This document shows, in pieces, positions 34,346 to 46,566 of a stretch of 64,000 nucleotides of DNA. Under the pieces are notes generated by a model. It was given only the letters and a program-made list of their open reading frames with translations, had not been told where the DNA came from and did not search any database. The stretch spans positions 173,728,501 through 173,792,500 of the forward strand of contig CM028131.1 in NCBI GenBank assembly GCA_016271365.2. Reading direction: 5' to 3'. The position numbers were made by a program, and so were the translations under genes. Source of the DNA: Neoceratodus forsteri (Eukaryota; Chordata; Ceratodontiformes; Ceratodontidae). How positions within the stretch are numbered: the first letter of the stretch is position 1; the number at the start of each line of letters is the position of its first letter.

Positions 34346-36360
34346 ACTAAAGAAATAACTACCCCCAGGAAACTGCAGAAGAATTCAATAAATACTTTTG
34401 TTCCGTATTTAATGCCAAAACTAAAACCAACTGTAAACCTATAGGAAATAGTAAGTAAGTAAGTAAAAATTTATTTATACAAGGCGCCCTTCCAAAGCTC
34501 AGGGTGCCTTTACAAAATTTCACATACAAATTTAAAATCCATAACAGTTTAGAACACAGTTTACACGTCTAAAAATGCTTGCTTAAATAAAAAGGTCTTA
34601 AGAACTTTTTTAAATCCTTCTACAGTCAGGCTATTGCATATCTGGCAAGGTAGAGAATTCCACAGGGTAGGTGCCATAAAGGCAAAAGCTCTTCCACCAG
34701 ATGTTTTCATGGTTACCCTGGGAATCTCTAGCAATCCCTCGCCAGAGGATCGGAGAGAGTGGGAGGGGCAGTAAGGAACCAGGAGCTCTTTCAGGTAGTC
34801 GGGTCCCACACCATGTAGGGCCTTATAGGTCATCAATATGACCTTAAAAGTGATCATACATTGGATGATGCTCTGGAAATATCCAAGGATGAGATCATGA
34901 TGAAACTAAAAAATATAAACATAAATAAATCACCAGGACCTGACAAACTCCATCCTAGACTACTGAAATAAATTGAGGAATGGTTAGTGGAACCCCTACA
35001 TAAACTCTTTAATATGCCCTTATCCTCTTATAATATACCGAACGATTGGAAAGTAGCTACTTTAACACCTATCTATAAGAAGGGAAATCATGCAGATATT
35101 TCTAACTACAGACCGATCAGCCTGACTTGCATAATAGGGAAGATCTTTGAGTCTATACTCAAAACTAGATTAGAGAAGGTCTTAAATACTAGAGGTCTGG
35201 TAGACAGAACACAGCATGGATTTAGAAAAAATAGATCTTGTCTAACTGGAAATATGTTTTTTTTACGAATATATTAGTAAAAACGTGTATAATAATATAC
35301 CTATGGATGTAATCTACCTTGACTTCTGTAAAGCTTTTGATAAGGTACTTCATAACCAACTCATAAGTAAAATGAGAGTGCTAGGAATTAATAACCAAAT
35401 TACTAATTGGGTTGAAGAAAGGTTAACTGACCATACCCAGTGTGTACGTATTAGAGGACATATGTTTAAAACACGTTCAGTGAGTAGTGGAGTGCTTCAG
35501 GGGTTAGTGCTGGGACCAATATTGTTTGACATTTTTCTATCTGATATGGCTAATAACATTAATAGTTTTGCAACAACATTTGCTGATGATACCAAAATAG
35601 TAGCACCAGTAGAAACATCAGAAGACTGTCTCAGGCTTGTTAATGATTAAAAAAAACTTGAAATCTGGTCAGATAGAAATCAGATGTCCTTCAATTTTGA
35701 CAAGTGTGTTGTCATGCATTTGGGAAATACAAATAAACAACATCAATACATATTAAATGGCAAGGCTTTAACACCTATAGTACAGCAAAAAGATTTGGGT
35801 ATATTGATTCCGATTTATCTTTTCATAGTCATTGTAACAATATCATTAGTAGGGCAAATGGACTAATAGGTTGAATAAAGAGTTTTACCTTTCAGAACAG
35901 GAGAGGCTTTCTGCCACTCTATAGGGCTTATGCAAGACCCCTATCTGGATTACTATTCTCCCCTATGGAGCCCATATCTCAGGTGAGATATAAATAGATT
36001 AGAGGGGTGCAACGGAGAGTAACCAAAATTGTCACTAATATGTGCAATAAAGGTTATGAGGAAAGACTGTGGGAGCTTGGCATGTATTCACTGGAGCAGA
36101 GAAGAAAGAGAGGAGACCTGCTATTAATACATAGAATGGAAATGCCCTACAGCAAGTGTAATTGCAATCTCAGAAGCCATAAATACCAGTTGGCATTAAC
36201 ATATCATAGAACAAGCAAAAGGAGATCTTATTTTACCCAAAGAGTTATCCCTTTATGGAATACTATCCCAAGTCCACTACTGGAGAATACTGGTCATGTT
36301 AAATTTAAACAAAGTCTTGACTGCATTCTGTTACAAACAAAAGGTTGATGTACCAGCTTG
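34346..36360 (+). pseudogene. CR1-A ORF2, 3' part: reverse transcriptase
   Basis: Resumes with PQETAEEFNKYFCSVFNAKT, the block that follows the linker where CR1-A breaks at 21.93 kb. RT motifs: SPGPDKLHPRLLK, ATLTPIYKKGNHADISNYRP, DRTQHGFRKNRSCLT, IYLDFCKAFDKVLHNQL (palm A), SSGVLQGLVLGPILFDIF, TFADDTKIVAPV (intact motif C, about 35577), FDKCVVMHLGNTNK and QKDLGI. The C-terminus reads RRVTKIVTNMCNKGYEERL, MYSLEQRRKRGDLLLIHRM and VIPLWNTIPSPLLE, typical CR1. Stops at 35.28, 35.65 and 35.87 kb and an L2 insertion (34.45-34.86) interrupt it. Confidence 0.85.
34452..34857 (-). mobile_element. L2-C: 5'-truncated L2-like 3' end inserted in the CR1-A RT
   Basis: The minus strand reads ITFKVILMTYKALHGVGPDY, LKELLVPYCPSHSLRSSGEG, GGRAFAFMAPTLWNSLP and GFKKVLKTFLFKQAF, the uninterrupted C-terminus of an L2-type RT (98 codons). 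It ends TTTTGTAAAGGCACCCTGAG and GCGCCTTGTATAAATAAA, then TTTTTACTTACTTACTTAC. The TGTAAAG..TATAAATAAA tail matches the 6.74-kb fragment type rather than L2-A/B. Removing it joins CKPIGN to TLDDALEISKDEI of CR1-A. Confidence 0.8.
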
Positions 36361-37330
36361 GCTGGAGACATACATATATGAACTATGGCCTTCTGTATGC
36401 CTACATTTCTTAGTAGTATAACTCTTAGTAGTAAGTTGCTGGTAAAGGGGGAAGTTAACCTTAAATGCAGCTCCACTAAAGGTACTGTCTTACCATCATA
36501 CAGTGTCTTACTATTATATCCTGACTTACTGGCCAGATTAACTCACAAAATATCTGGGCACTGATTTTGTTCTTAAAAATGTTTGAAAGATAACAATAAG
36601 TTTTAAAAGTCAGCAATGCTGCTATACCTCACCTTGAAGTCTTAAAAGACTCCAGAATTCAAAGGAAGCTTTAATTATACAACATTTTGTTATTCAAATC
36701 TTCATTTTTTATTGCACAGTATTTCAAGCATTTTGCATGACTTTGTAAGTTGTTTTGAGCTGCTGGAATGTCGATCTCTTTTTAGTTGAGTGGACTCCCA
36801 ATGCTTAATATGTTCCTTTGGTTATAAAACGTATAAAGAAAAATACGTTTTTTAATGTGACTCCTATTTGGAGCTAACTGCTGTGACAATTGCTAATGGG
36901 CTTGGCAAAAATTATCCACATGTGCAGTCTTAGTCTACATAGTCATTGAAAAGTCGAGGTCATGAGTCTAATACATCCAGCAGTAGATTTTACATCTTAT
37001 TCCTAGTTTTATGATAAGGTAGATAAATCAGTTTGTTTTTGGGTATTCATTCAATAAATCTGAGGTACAATTTTATATCTATCAGCATTTCTAATATTTG
37101 GCAGCTGGACTCCATTGCTTGAGGAGCGATGCTGCTGATTACTAATACCTGCTACACGGCAGGACTGCTGTTTACAACATAGCCACCTTAATTGCACACT
37201 TTGAGTGTGGCAAGTGATATTGTATGCCTCTGGAGAGAGGCGTATGTCCTGTTTGCATCGTTGTTTAGCAATGGGACCTGGGAGCAAGTCGACACCCAAA
37301 CTATGCTTTTTAAAAAATCTGAGGCACTAG
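36361..37330 (+). other. CR1-A 3' UTR and unrecognised spacer
   Basis: No coding signature. ATGAACTATGGCCTTCTGTATG near 36380 resembles the GGCCTTCTG word found after the CR1-B stop (42.08 kb), so the first part is probably CR1-A 3' UTR. The remainder is unrecognised A+T-rich DNA. Confidence 0.45.
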
Positions 37331-37620
37331 CCAGGAGCAGGGCAGTGCAGGAAACCTCTTATTAGAAGTCCTCTGCATGAAGAGGCAGCAAAAAGGTATC
37401 AGGGTTTTTATTTTTGGAATGAGCTGGGGATCACTACACAGGAAGTGAGACACAGCTACTATCTGTGATAGTGAGATATAAGAAGCCCCATTACGAGCGG
37501 GGTGAGTAAGAGTGGTGCGAGCATGCGTAATGTGCTCAGAGACTAGCACAGAGACATGCGCATCTAGTGCGTGTTCGTGGGTGAGTGTGGAGTGGGGAAA
37601 TAACAGGAAATGTAAGTACA
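37331..37620 (+). other. Probable CR1-B 5' UTR
   Basis: A G+C-richer stretch directly upstream of the CR1-B ORF1, with no domain. It precedes the zinc finger by about 100 bp. LINE 5' UTRs commonly hold an internal promoter, but no specific element can be pointed to here. Confidence 0.35.
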
Positions 37621-38757
37621 TGCCAATACTTTAAGATAGGTCTAAGTGGGATTGAAATCCAAGATGCCCCTATAAACATGGAAACACAGGATAGGGTAAG
37701 ATCACTGTCAACTAATGATGGGGACCTGTTGATACAGTGCGGTAGCTGCTGTATGTATCAAATGGAAGAGGAAGGAAAAGACTTTACAGCTTTCATGTGT
37801 GTGAAGTGTAAACATAATCAAGAACTTCAGTTTAATATTAGAATGATTAGTGAAAGGCTAGATAAAGTGGATAGTAGCCAATTAGAGCTGGCTGCCAAAT
37901 TGAGGACACTAACCAGTTTCAATAAAACATATATTGATAAAGAAAATTGTGAACCTTTAGAAGGACTGGGAAAAAGAAAAATGGGTAGTGATACTGCTGA
38001 CTCAAATAAAGCAGAGTGGAGTGTAGTAAATAAGGTTAAATGTAAAAGACAGGGGAGGACCCCACTAAAACCAGTACCAAGTAGTAGCACAGAAGATACA
38101 TCTTTTAATAATGTGAGAGAAAGCAATGTTAATGGAGACATGAGAGATGCTAACTTAGATTTTCAAATCCCAGTTTTTAACAGTTATCAGACATTAGTTG
38201 AAGATACTAATCAGTATGAGGAGACAGTTCAGAATGGCTTGGATGTAAGGGAGCCATTAATTGAGCAGAGCCGAAGACAAGTCATAGTGATTGCTGACTC
38301 AATTATCAAATATACGGACAAGTATATATGTAGAGAGGATAAAACAAATAATATGGTGAGCAGTTTTTCAGGTGCAGGAGTGAGTGATTTGTAATACATG
38401 GCAGATAATATATTTGCTGATGCAGGTCCCAAACCAACTGCAGTAGTACACATTGGTATTAATGATGTGGCAAGGAAATCAATGCCAGTTTTACAAAAAG
38501 AATTTGAAGAGCAAGTACAGAAACTAAGGGAGAAAGATAGCGAAATCCTGATATCAGAGATCCTACCAGAACCAAGAGCATGTGTGTACAAAGCTAAAAG
38601 AATAGCATTAGCTAATGCATGGTTGAATAGCTGGACAAAAAAAACAGGGGCTAATTTTTATAAAACATTGGGAAACTTTTTACAATAAAAAAGAATTGTA
38701 TTGCAAGGATGGACTTCATTTGAGCTTCAGGGGAAGTAGAATACTCGGCATTCGGAT
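37621..38757 (+). pseudogene. CR1-B ORF1: CxxC/CxxC zinc finger, coiled coil, SGNH esterase
   Basis: A 269-codon frame (ending 38394) contains LLIQCGSCCMYQMEEEGKDF and AFMCVKCKHNQ, two CX2C pairs about 20 residues apart. Next is a coiled coil (MISERLDKVDSSQLELAAKL), a basic K-rich segment and the start of an esterase domain (VIVIADSIIKYTD). The expected G-D-S is A-D-S, with serine at 38299-38301. After a stop at 38394 come AVVHIGINDVARKS, ILISEILPEPRA and, after a frameshift, KDGLHLSFRGSRILGI, the Asp-x-x-His motif. The first ATG in the frame near the finger is 37678. The domain order equals CR1-A ORF1. The esterase role in CR1 mobilisation is not established here. Confidence 0.8.
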
Positions 38758-38803
38758 TAGAAATTAAATTGAAAAACATTTAAACTAAATAAAAGGGGGA
38801 CGA

Positions 38804-41800
38804 ATGGTCACCATTCCATGGCTCAAATACCCAAAAAATAGAATTAAGAAGCAAGGTTCTGAGATTGATGTGTTGATGTTCAATGCCAGAAGCTTAAACA
38901 AACAAAAAATGGCTGAATTAGAATTAATAGTGGGAATGAATGATATAGGAATAGTGGCAACCTGGTAGAACACAGATATGGAATGGAATCAACAAATTCC
39001 TGGGTACCAAATTTTTACAAATAATAGGATGCATAAGAGAGGGGGAATATCATTATACATCAAGGCGGACATCGAGTGTAAAAATGGTACAGAAAATGAC
39101 GTTGGTAATATTGAGACTATTTCAGGAGATATAATATGATTGACAGGTAAAACCTTTAAGTTGATGATTTTTTATAGACCGCCGGATACAATAGTGGGAG
39201 AAACAGAAGTTTTTATAGACAAAATTGCCACCCTAGCAGAAGATCAGGACATATTATTTATGGGGGATCTAAATATACCACAATTTGGGAGAAATGATTT
39301 AGCCCATAGCAATAGATTAGGTGGGTGTCTATATGATATACTAACAGCAGCTGGAGTTTGGCAATGCATAAATGAACCAACCAGGGGAGAGAACATATTA
39401 GATGTAGTATTGACTAATATATGTAAGGATACTGACAACATGAAAATCGGACCTCCAGTTGGAACAAGTGATCATGGAACAATCTCATTTACCATTAATA
39501 AAAAAAGGAAAATAAATAAGGGTAAAACAACTCAGATTTTGTACAATAGGGCTAATTATCAGAATATAAGGAATGAACTCATTAAACTGGATTGGAGCTC
39601 TGTAATGAATGGATTATCAGTTGAAGAGTCGTGGGCGGTGTTTGTTAAAATAATAAACATCATGACGGAGAAATATATTCCCAAAAAGAAAGTGTATAAT
39701 AGTAAGTGGAAAAAACCCCACTTTGGATAAATAACAAAATTATAAAACTATGTAAGAGAAAGAAGAAACTCTGTAAACAAATGAAGAAAGAAAACGTGTC
39801 CTCTCACACTAGATATAAAAAAATATTACAGAGGGTAAAGTATGAAATTAAAAGATCAAAAAAGAATTTGGAAAATAGATTAGCAAAATCCAAAAATGAC
39901 ACCAAGAGTTTCTTCACTTACATTAACAGTAAAAGGGGAAAAAATAATTTGGTGGGGTCCTTAAATATAGATGGCGAACTGTCCTGTAAACCTAAGGAAA
40001 TGACTAATACATTCAGCAAAATACTTGGTACAGTGTTTGCCAAGTCTGATCATATAAGAGACAGCAGGGCATATACTTTGGGAAATATTGCACAAACTGA
40101 CATAATTAACGTTGAGAAAGTTCTTAATAGAATACAAAAACTTAAAGAGGATAAATTGGCAGGCCCTGATGGGCTGCATCCAAAGTTTATCAAGGAACTT
40201 GGTGACGTTTTGGCACCTGCTATTGCTATATTAGGGTAAAAATTACTGTATGAGGGGTATTTACCTAGGGATTGGAGAACTGCTTATGTGATTCCAATAT
40301 TCAAAAAAGGTAGTAGAGCGGAGGCTAAAAATGATTGACCTGTAAGCCTAACATAGGTGGTTTGTAAAATTATTGAGGGTGTATTAAGTGAGGAGATTTT
40401 AAATCATATGACAAATAATGGTGTGATAGATATGACCCAACACGGTTTCCTAAAGAATAGATCTTGTGAGACTAACTTGATTAGTTTCTACAATTTTGTT
40501 GGGAAACTATTAGAAACAGTGTCAGTGGCTCAGTAGGTAGCACACTCGCCTCTGAAGCTGGGAGTCCAGAGGGCTGTGGGTTCAGTTCCCACATCTGGCA
40601 CTTGGGTTAATAACCCAGTACTGACATTGTAGTGCAGCATGAGAGGGGTACTGCACTTCTGAGGTGCTGTCTTTCGGATGAGATGTTAAACTGAGGTCCC
40701 ATCTGCCTGAACTGGTGGAAGTTCAGGTGGATGTTAAAGATCCCATGGCACTTATCGAAAAGAGTAGGGAATTTCCCCAGTGTCCTGGCCAAATTTTCCT
40801 CATTCACTAAAAATACCACCAACAGCTTAATCTGGTTCAAGGTCAGTTGGCATTCATCTGTATCCCCCTCCCCCGGGTTGTGCCTGAAAATAGACAGGAT
40901 TTGTCTAGTGCACTTACCCGGTCAACAAAAACTAAATAGATAAAATAGATCAAGGGAACAAAGTGGATATGGTTATGTTAGATTTTAGTACAGCCTTTGA
41001 TACAGTCCCTCATGGAATAACAATCTTAAAATTGGAAAAACTGGGAGTTGATGAAACTATTATAAGATAGATTGAACATTAGTTAACAGAGAGAACCCAA
41101 TTGGTTAGGGTTCAAGGTTGCCTTTCTGATGAGGTAAAAGTCTCAAGTGGGGTGCCACAGGGATCTGTCTTGGGACCACTGTTGTTTAGAATTTTATTAC
41201 TGATTTGGCTATTTCCAGGGGGAACAAGTTAATAAAATTCACTGACGATGTTAAATTAGGAGGAATAGTGAATACCTTTGAGGATAGATTAAGATTGGGT
41301 CAGGATTTGGAATACATAGTAGAATGGGCTAACACTAATAAAATGAGTTTTAACTTGGAAAAGTGTGCAGTGATGCATATGGGACAGGGGAATAAAAACC
41401 AAGAATACTACATACAGAGGGTAAAATTAAAAGACTCAATTAATGAAAGGGATTTAGGGATTTATATTAGTCATGACTTAAAGAAGGAAGCTCATTGTAA
41501 AGTAGTAGCAGGTAAAGCTATGCACCTGGTTAATTGCATCAGAAGAAGTTTTCACTCAAGAAGTGACAATGTATTGATGTATCTTTTTAAATCTTATGTG
41601 AGACCAAGACTGGATTATTGCTCTACGGTTTGGAGCCCTCATTTAAGTAAAGATAGAAGATTGGTTGAAAAACCTCAAAGAGCCTGTACAAAAATGATTA
41701 AAAGACTTAAAGATGTACCTTGTGATGAAAGATTAAAGGACTTAGGGCTATGGACATTGGAAGTTAGACATTCTAGGTGAGACCTGTTGATGTTATACAA

Positions 41801-42056
41801 AATTTTAAGTGAAGACATATTAAAGAAAGATCTTGAACTTTTAAACAGGGAACAAAATTACAACCTAAGAGGGCATAAATTTCAGTTAAAAGAAGAATGT
41901 TGTAGAACAAATCTAAAAAAATTTAGTTTTGTACCCAGAACAATCAGATTATGGAATAAACTACCAATGGAATTAGTAGAGGCTGTTAGTTTTAATGCCT
42001 ATAAGACAGGTTTGGATAAATTAATCTCAGCTGGTAACTTTGGTTTCCTCCACTGA
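38804..42056 (+). pseudogene. CR1-B ORF2: endonuclease and RT, split by a SINE
   Basis: ATG at 38804. EN: DVLMFNARSLNKQK, VATW in place of the usual TETW (catalytic Glu lost), MIFYRPPDTIV, ILFMGDLNIPQFG, TSDHGTISF. RT: LAGPDGLHPKFIKELG, AYVIPIFKKGSRAEAKND, MTQHGFLKNRSCETNLI, MLDFSTAFDTVPHG (palm A), SSGVPQGSVLGPLLF, FTDDVKLGG (motif C, both Asp kept, about 41237), NLEKCAVMHMGQGNK, RDLGIYISHDLKKEAHCKV, YLFKSYVRPRLDYCSTVW, and the C-terminus FVPRTIRLWNKLPMELVEAV. Stops at 38.97, 39.73, 40.24, 41.07 and 41.78 kb and a frame break near 41.2 kb. The SINE interrupts between KLLET and IDQGNKVDM. Confidence 0.85.
40519..40947 (+). mobile_element. tRNA-derived SINE with L2-like tail, inserted in CR1-B
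   Basis: The head is tRNA-like. TGGCTCAGTAGG at 40526-40537 matches the Pol III A box and GGTTCAGTTCC at 40579-40589 matches the B box, so it likely has an internal promoter. The body has TCTTTCGGATGAGATGTTAA, ACTGAGGTCCC and GATGTTAAAGATCCCATGGC. I recognise this core from SINEs of other vertebrates, probably a deeply conserved central domain, but I cannot name the family safely. The 3' end (40870-40945) is TGCCTGAAAATAG, CTAGTGCACTTACCCGG, TCAACAAAAACTAAATA, the tail of the L2-like LINEs in this window. Excising it restores the CR1-B frame. No target duplication is evident. Confidence 0.9.
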
Positions 42057-43212
42057 AATGGTGGGGACAGCCAACATGGTCTTAGGCCTTCTGGTTGTCT
42101 TATAAATCCAGTATGAAATCCAGTATGATTCTTTCAGAGCTATATTTTGAGAATGAAATTGCAGACTCGTGTTTTGTTATGGAGTCTGCAAGTGACAACG
42201 AAAATAATACTACATAAAGATGGACTCTGGTGTTAAATAGGAGTTTCTTGCTTCTGTTTGCTGCTTATTGCACTGAGTTCATTTGAGGAATTGGGGCTCC
42301 AAATTTAATGTGAGCATACCTGTGGACATGCAGACCCTTTAGGGCTAAAAATGAAGCATGCAAATTGTTTAAGAGTTCTCAGTTAATAAATATCCATGAA
42401 AAGCTATTATTTAAAATCATGAAATGGTTAATTGCTAACCATAGTAACAGCCCTATTTCTACTGAGTACCATATATAGCGACTGTATGATGTTATCTGTG
42501 AAATGCCTGTTGTTTCTTACTGCACTGTAATTATAGTAAGTAGAATTGCTGAGTTTAAGAATTAGCCTATGCTAAATATTGTTAAATATTGGAAAGCTTA
42601 CATTCTTTATATTCTTGCTGATGTGAAACCTTTAGGATAAGTAGGTACCGTACTGGAATTTAATACCTAGTACCTAGGAGAATGCTAATTAATATAAGTG
42701 TTGCCTTTTTAGTCTGTATTTTTAGGAAACTTTGCCTGTTTCATTTTATATTTTAACAGGCACAGATATGAGAGCTAGATTATAAACTGGACTGTGCCGG
42801 ATGGTAATTGAATATATGCATATATAATGTGTGTGATTGTGATATTTAAAATTTTTATGCTGTGCATCTATAAGGTATGTTATGAACTTGCTCAGTGTTT
42901 ATATTATTAGTATAAAACCAAACCTGAACTTGAACTTAGCTTATCTGAACTGTGTTAATATGCATAGTAAATTAGTCTTATTAGATGTGTTTTATGTAGC
43001 TTTCCTCCTTCCTGCCCATGTTTATATCAACTTACTGCAGAAAGTAATTGCAACACCAGCTGTCCTACAGGATTTATACTCCTTTAACTGCAAAATAAGG
43101 CAGTCCACCCAGTCAGCAAAATGTAGGCCTACACATCATCCCACCGCCAGACACCCAAACAACCACCGTAGGGGGCGCACCATGGAAACCCACCCAGCAC
43201 ATAGCCATAGCT
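42057..43212 (+). other. CR1-B 3' UTR, then possible L1-B 5' flank
   Basis: The region after the CR1-B stop carries CTTAGGCCTTCTGGTTGTCT (42.08 kb). The rest is A+T-rich with no coding signature. From about 43.1 kb it becomes C-rich just before the L1-B ORF2 start and may be L1 inter-ORF sequence. Confidence 0.4.
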
Positions 43213-46200
43213 ATGGATAACAATTCATATGAATTCATTACCTGGAACATCAAATGGGGCAGACTGCACAGAAAAGATATCAGGTCCTATGCCATCTCAA
43301 ACCTGTTGGCTCCAAAATTGCCTTTCTGCAGGAAACTCACACAATGGCCGATGCTAGCTACTTGTGGAGATGGGACTGGGTGGGTCAAGTGTTTGTCTCA
43401 GGCAACAGTAACAAAAAGGTGGGGGGCAGCCATACTAGTTCACAGATGAACCCCATTCTCCCCAATTGAAGTGATCAAGAATGATGAGGGCAGATTAATT
43501 CTCGTGAAAGATATGTTAGACCAACAGGATTTCATATTAGCATCCATCTATGGGCCCAGTGCTGGTGACCTACAATTTTTCACCAAAACCCTGGCCCACC
43601 TGGTGTCTCTCGGCAGACTGCACACCATTCTAGGAGGTGATTGGAATGTCATCCCAAACAATGCACTGGACAGATTGGGCAACAGAGGGACTGGGTTATC
43701 CTCCAAGCAGAGGGGTGCAAAAGAGATGCAATACTCCCTAGGGCTTAACAACATATAAAGAACCCTCCACCCCCACTCAAGGGACTACACATTCTGGTCT
43801 TCTGCCCACAACTCCTTCTCAAACTAGATTATTCCCTCATCGGCAAGGACCTCTTGGCGACTACCATAAAGTGTGACATCACAGCTAGCGTTATCTCTGA
43901 CCACTCTCCAGTCTTACTTTCTCTCACACTTCCCAGCCATACACAAAAAGACAGGATATGGAGAATCAATTACACACTCCTAAAGGACCCTAAGACCCTA
44001 CAAATTGTAAAACAGAACATTACTTCCAAGAAAATGAAAACTCGGTTTCTAACCAAGGGTATTTATGGGGGGCATTCAAATGCACACTAAGAGGGGAGCC
44101 AATCAGATTGGTGGCAACTAAAAAATGAAAAAGAAAAAAGGAGGGCAACAAACTACTAGTGCACATACGACTAACAGAGAGCCGGATCTCTAGCTGCTCG
44201 TCTCAAAGGGAATGTTTCCAGCTAAACATGGTCAGAGCCAAATATGCAGAGCTCACCAGAGAACAGGCAGAATTCACAATTTTTAGATCAAAGACCAAAT
44301 TTACAGGTCATGATGAGAAAGCAGGCAGATTACCGGTCATCAGAATTAGGCAGCAAGAAACAAAAAGATAGGTCTGTGCCATTAGACTTACAATTCGAGA
44401 CTCCTCTCCCATCACAAACCCCACAGACATAGCCATTGCCTTCAGGACATTTTATGAGAAAATATACAAGATAGATCCTCTGGTAACACCTGATGCAATT
44501 AGAAGCTTCTTAGACACAGTACAGTTACCAGCCATGCCCCGTGCCCAATTGGAGGCCCTCACCTAAAAAATCACAGTGAAGGAAACTAGACAAGCCATTA
44601 ACAGCCTGCCACTAGACAAAGCCACTGGGCCAGATGGCTTCTCTGCTAATGTATACAAGATCCTCATAGCTATAGTATCCCCCCACCTCATATCCTTCTT
44701 TAATCACTCTAAGAAACACTCAAGCCTGTACCCCTATCTGCAAGAAGCAATAATCTCTCTCCTGCCCAAGCCAGATAAAGACCCAGAACAACTAGGCAGC
44801 TATAGGCCCATCTCACTGCTCAGTACTGACATTAAGATTCTTGCTAAAGTGCTAGTGAATAGAATCAACAAAGTCTGGCACCCCCTCATAGGACCAGAAC
44901 AAGTGGACTTCATGCAGGGATGGCTAGCTGTGCAAATTTAGGTATATCTTGGCCATGTCCAGGGGCTCAGGCCACCCCCCAACAGTCCTGATGTCAAAAG
45001 ATGCAGAGAAAGCCTTTGACAGAGTGTCATAGCTTTATCTCTATGCCACATTGGAGACGTTTGGCTTCTCTCTCAGGTAAGTTGACTGGATTCATTTGCT
45101 TTACTCTCAGCCATCAGCTTTAGTTCTCTGCAGTGGTATCCTATTACACCACTTCCCCCTCCAGAAGAGGACCCGACAGGTGTGCCCTCTGCTCCCATTC
45201 CTCTTTAACCTGTACCTGGAACAGCTAAACAAATGTATCTTCCACAAAGATTCCATCAAAGGCACCCAAGTAGGCCATAACAGGTACAAGATCTCCACCT
45301 GTGTGGACAACATTCTCCTAATCTGGAGGACCCAGAGACCTCCATACCAGTGATCATAGAAATGCTCAATCAGTTTGGCACAGTATCAGGGTATAAACTC
45401 AAACTGGACAAAGCCAAGTTAATCCCCCTGCACAATATGGCCAACAAACAACAAGTACCAAAATGGGGGACATCGGGATCCAAGATGGGCTGAAGTACCT
45501 AGGCATATCAATCTGCAGGAGCAAACAATGCTCCTTCTTGAAAAACCGGGATCCCCTATTCAGTCAAATTAAACAAGATATTACAAGATGGTCTGCCTTA
45601 TCACTAACCCTTTGGGGCAGGATTAACTTAATCTGAGTGAACATATTGCCTAGGGTACTGTACCCCTTGGGAATGGTAGGAGTACACATAGCCAACAACT
45701 TGTTCACCAAGTTCAAATTCCTCATTTCCTGTTTCTTGTTGGATAGTAAAAAACTAAGAATAGCACACAAGCAACTCGCCCCCCCCCCCCCAAAAGGAGG
45801 ACTGAAGATAACAGTTCAGAGCCGAGGACTGAAGCTCCAAGATCTCCACAAATACTACCTATCCCTGCATGTAAGCCAGTTCCTCTGGTGGAGAACGGCA
45901 CCCTCGAAGGATGCAGAGACTTAGTACTTCCCACACTGGAAGCAAATGGAGCTGAATCTGTGCAACTTGGCCAAGATCAATATCTCAGCCTATTAAGCAT
46001 ACCTTTCGACTCTAAAACCCACCCTAATAGGCACATGATCCCTCTTATTGAGTAAGCAGCTATATAGAATGATTGGCATCACTCCAATCCTAGACCCCAC
46101 ACAGACCGTCTCTAACAATCCCAAATTCCAGATACAAGGGCGTGCAGAGTCAAACTCTTTTCTATGCCAAATGGATGCTATACTGCTCAGCTCACTGCTC

Positions 46201-46565
46201 CTCAACTTAAACATGATCCCAGATGAACAATTAAAAAGAATACCAATACCAAGGCAACTGCCTTCCTCTTTATCCAACTGCAACACATGCTTGGCCACAC
46301 ACTAAGCCCCAGGCCCTGGAATACCTCCAAGTTCCTTGGAATTTGAAACAGCCTTCATGCCCCAAACCTGCCTATTAGGCCAGAACCTCCATCTCTTTTT
46401 TTTGCCATTAAGTATACTTTATTGAAAATGTTCAATGGACAACCATCTCTTAATGAGGCAGATCAGTGCACACCATATTTCATTATTTTCCACCATAGCC
46501 AAAAGGGTTATTCTGAGACACTGGATGGATGACTCCACCCATGCACCCCCACCACCACCACCACC
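43213..46565 (+). pseudogene. L1-B ORF2: decayed L1-clade endonuclease-RT
   Basis: ATG at 43213 opens YEFITWNIKWGRLHRK (Asn motif). In other frames follow AFLQETHTMADAS (Glu, about 43328), ILASIYGPSAGDL, ILGGDWNVIPNNALDR (about 43633) and ISDHSPVLLSL (about 43895). RT: KATGPDGFSANVYKIL (44.62 kb), ISLLPKPDKDPEQLGSYRPI, a damaged palm-A MSKDAEKAFDRV, and motif C reading TCVDNILLIW (about 45300), so the usual YADD/FADD pair is lost. Later: GLKYLGISICRSK, MVGVHIANNLFTKFKFLISC and, at the C-terminus, ISLFSTIAKRVILRHWMDDS (46.5 kb). Frame breaks are frequent and the copy is 5'-truncated to ORF2. Confidence 0.8.
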
Positions 46566-46566
46566 A
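46549..46566 (+). repeat. Short (CCA)n tract
   Basis: Perfect CCA trinucleotide run of six units at the 3' boundary of L1-B ORF2. Confidence 0.9.

Noticed and set aside
40519..40600. Functional tRNA gene
   Set aside because: The A and B boxes are good, but the acceptor and anticodon stems do not pair well and the sequence continues into a SINE body.
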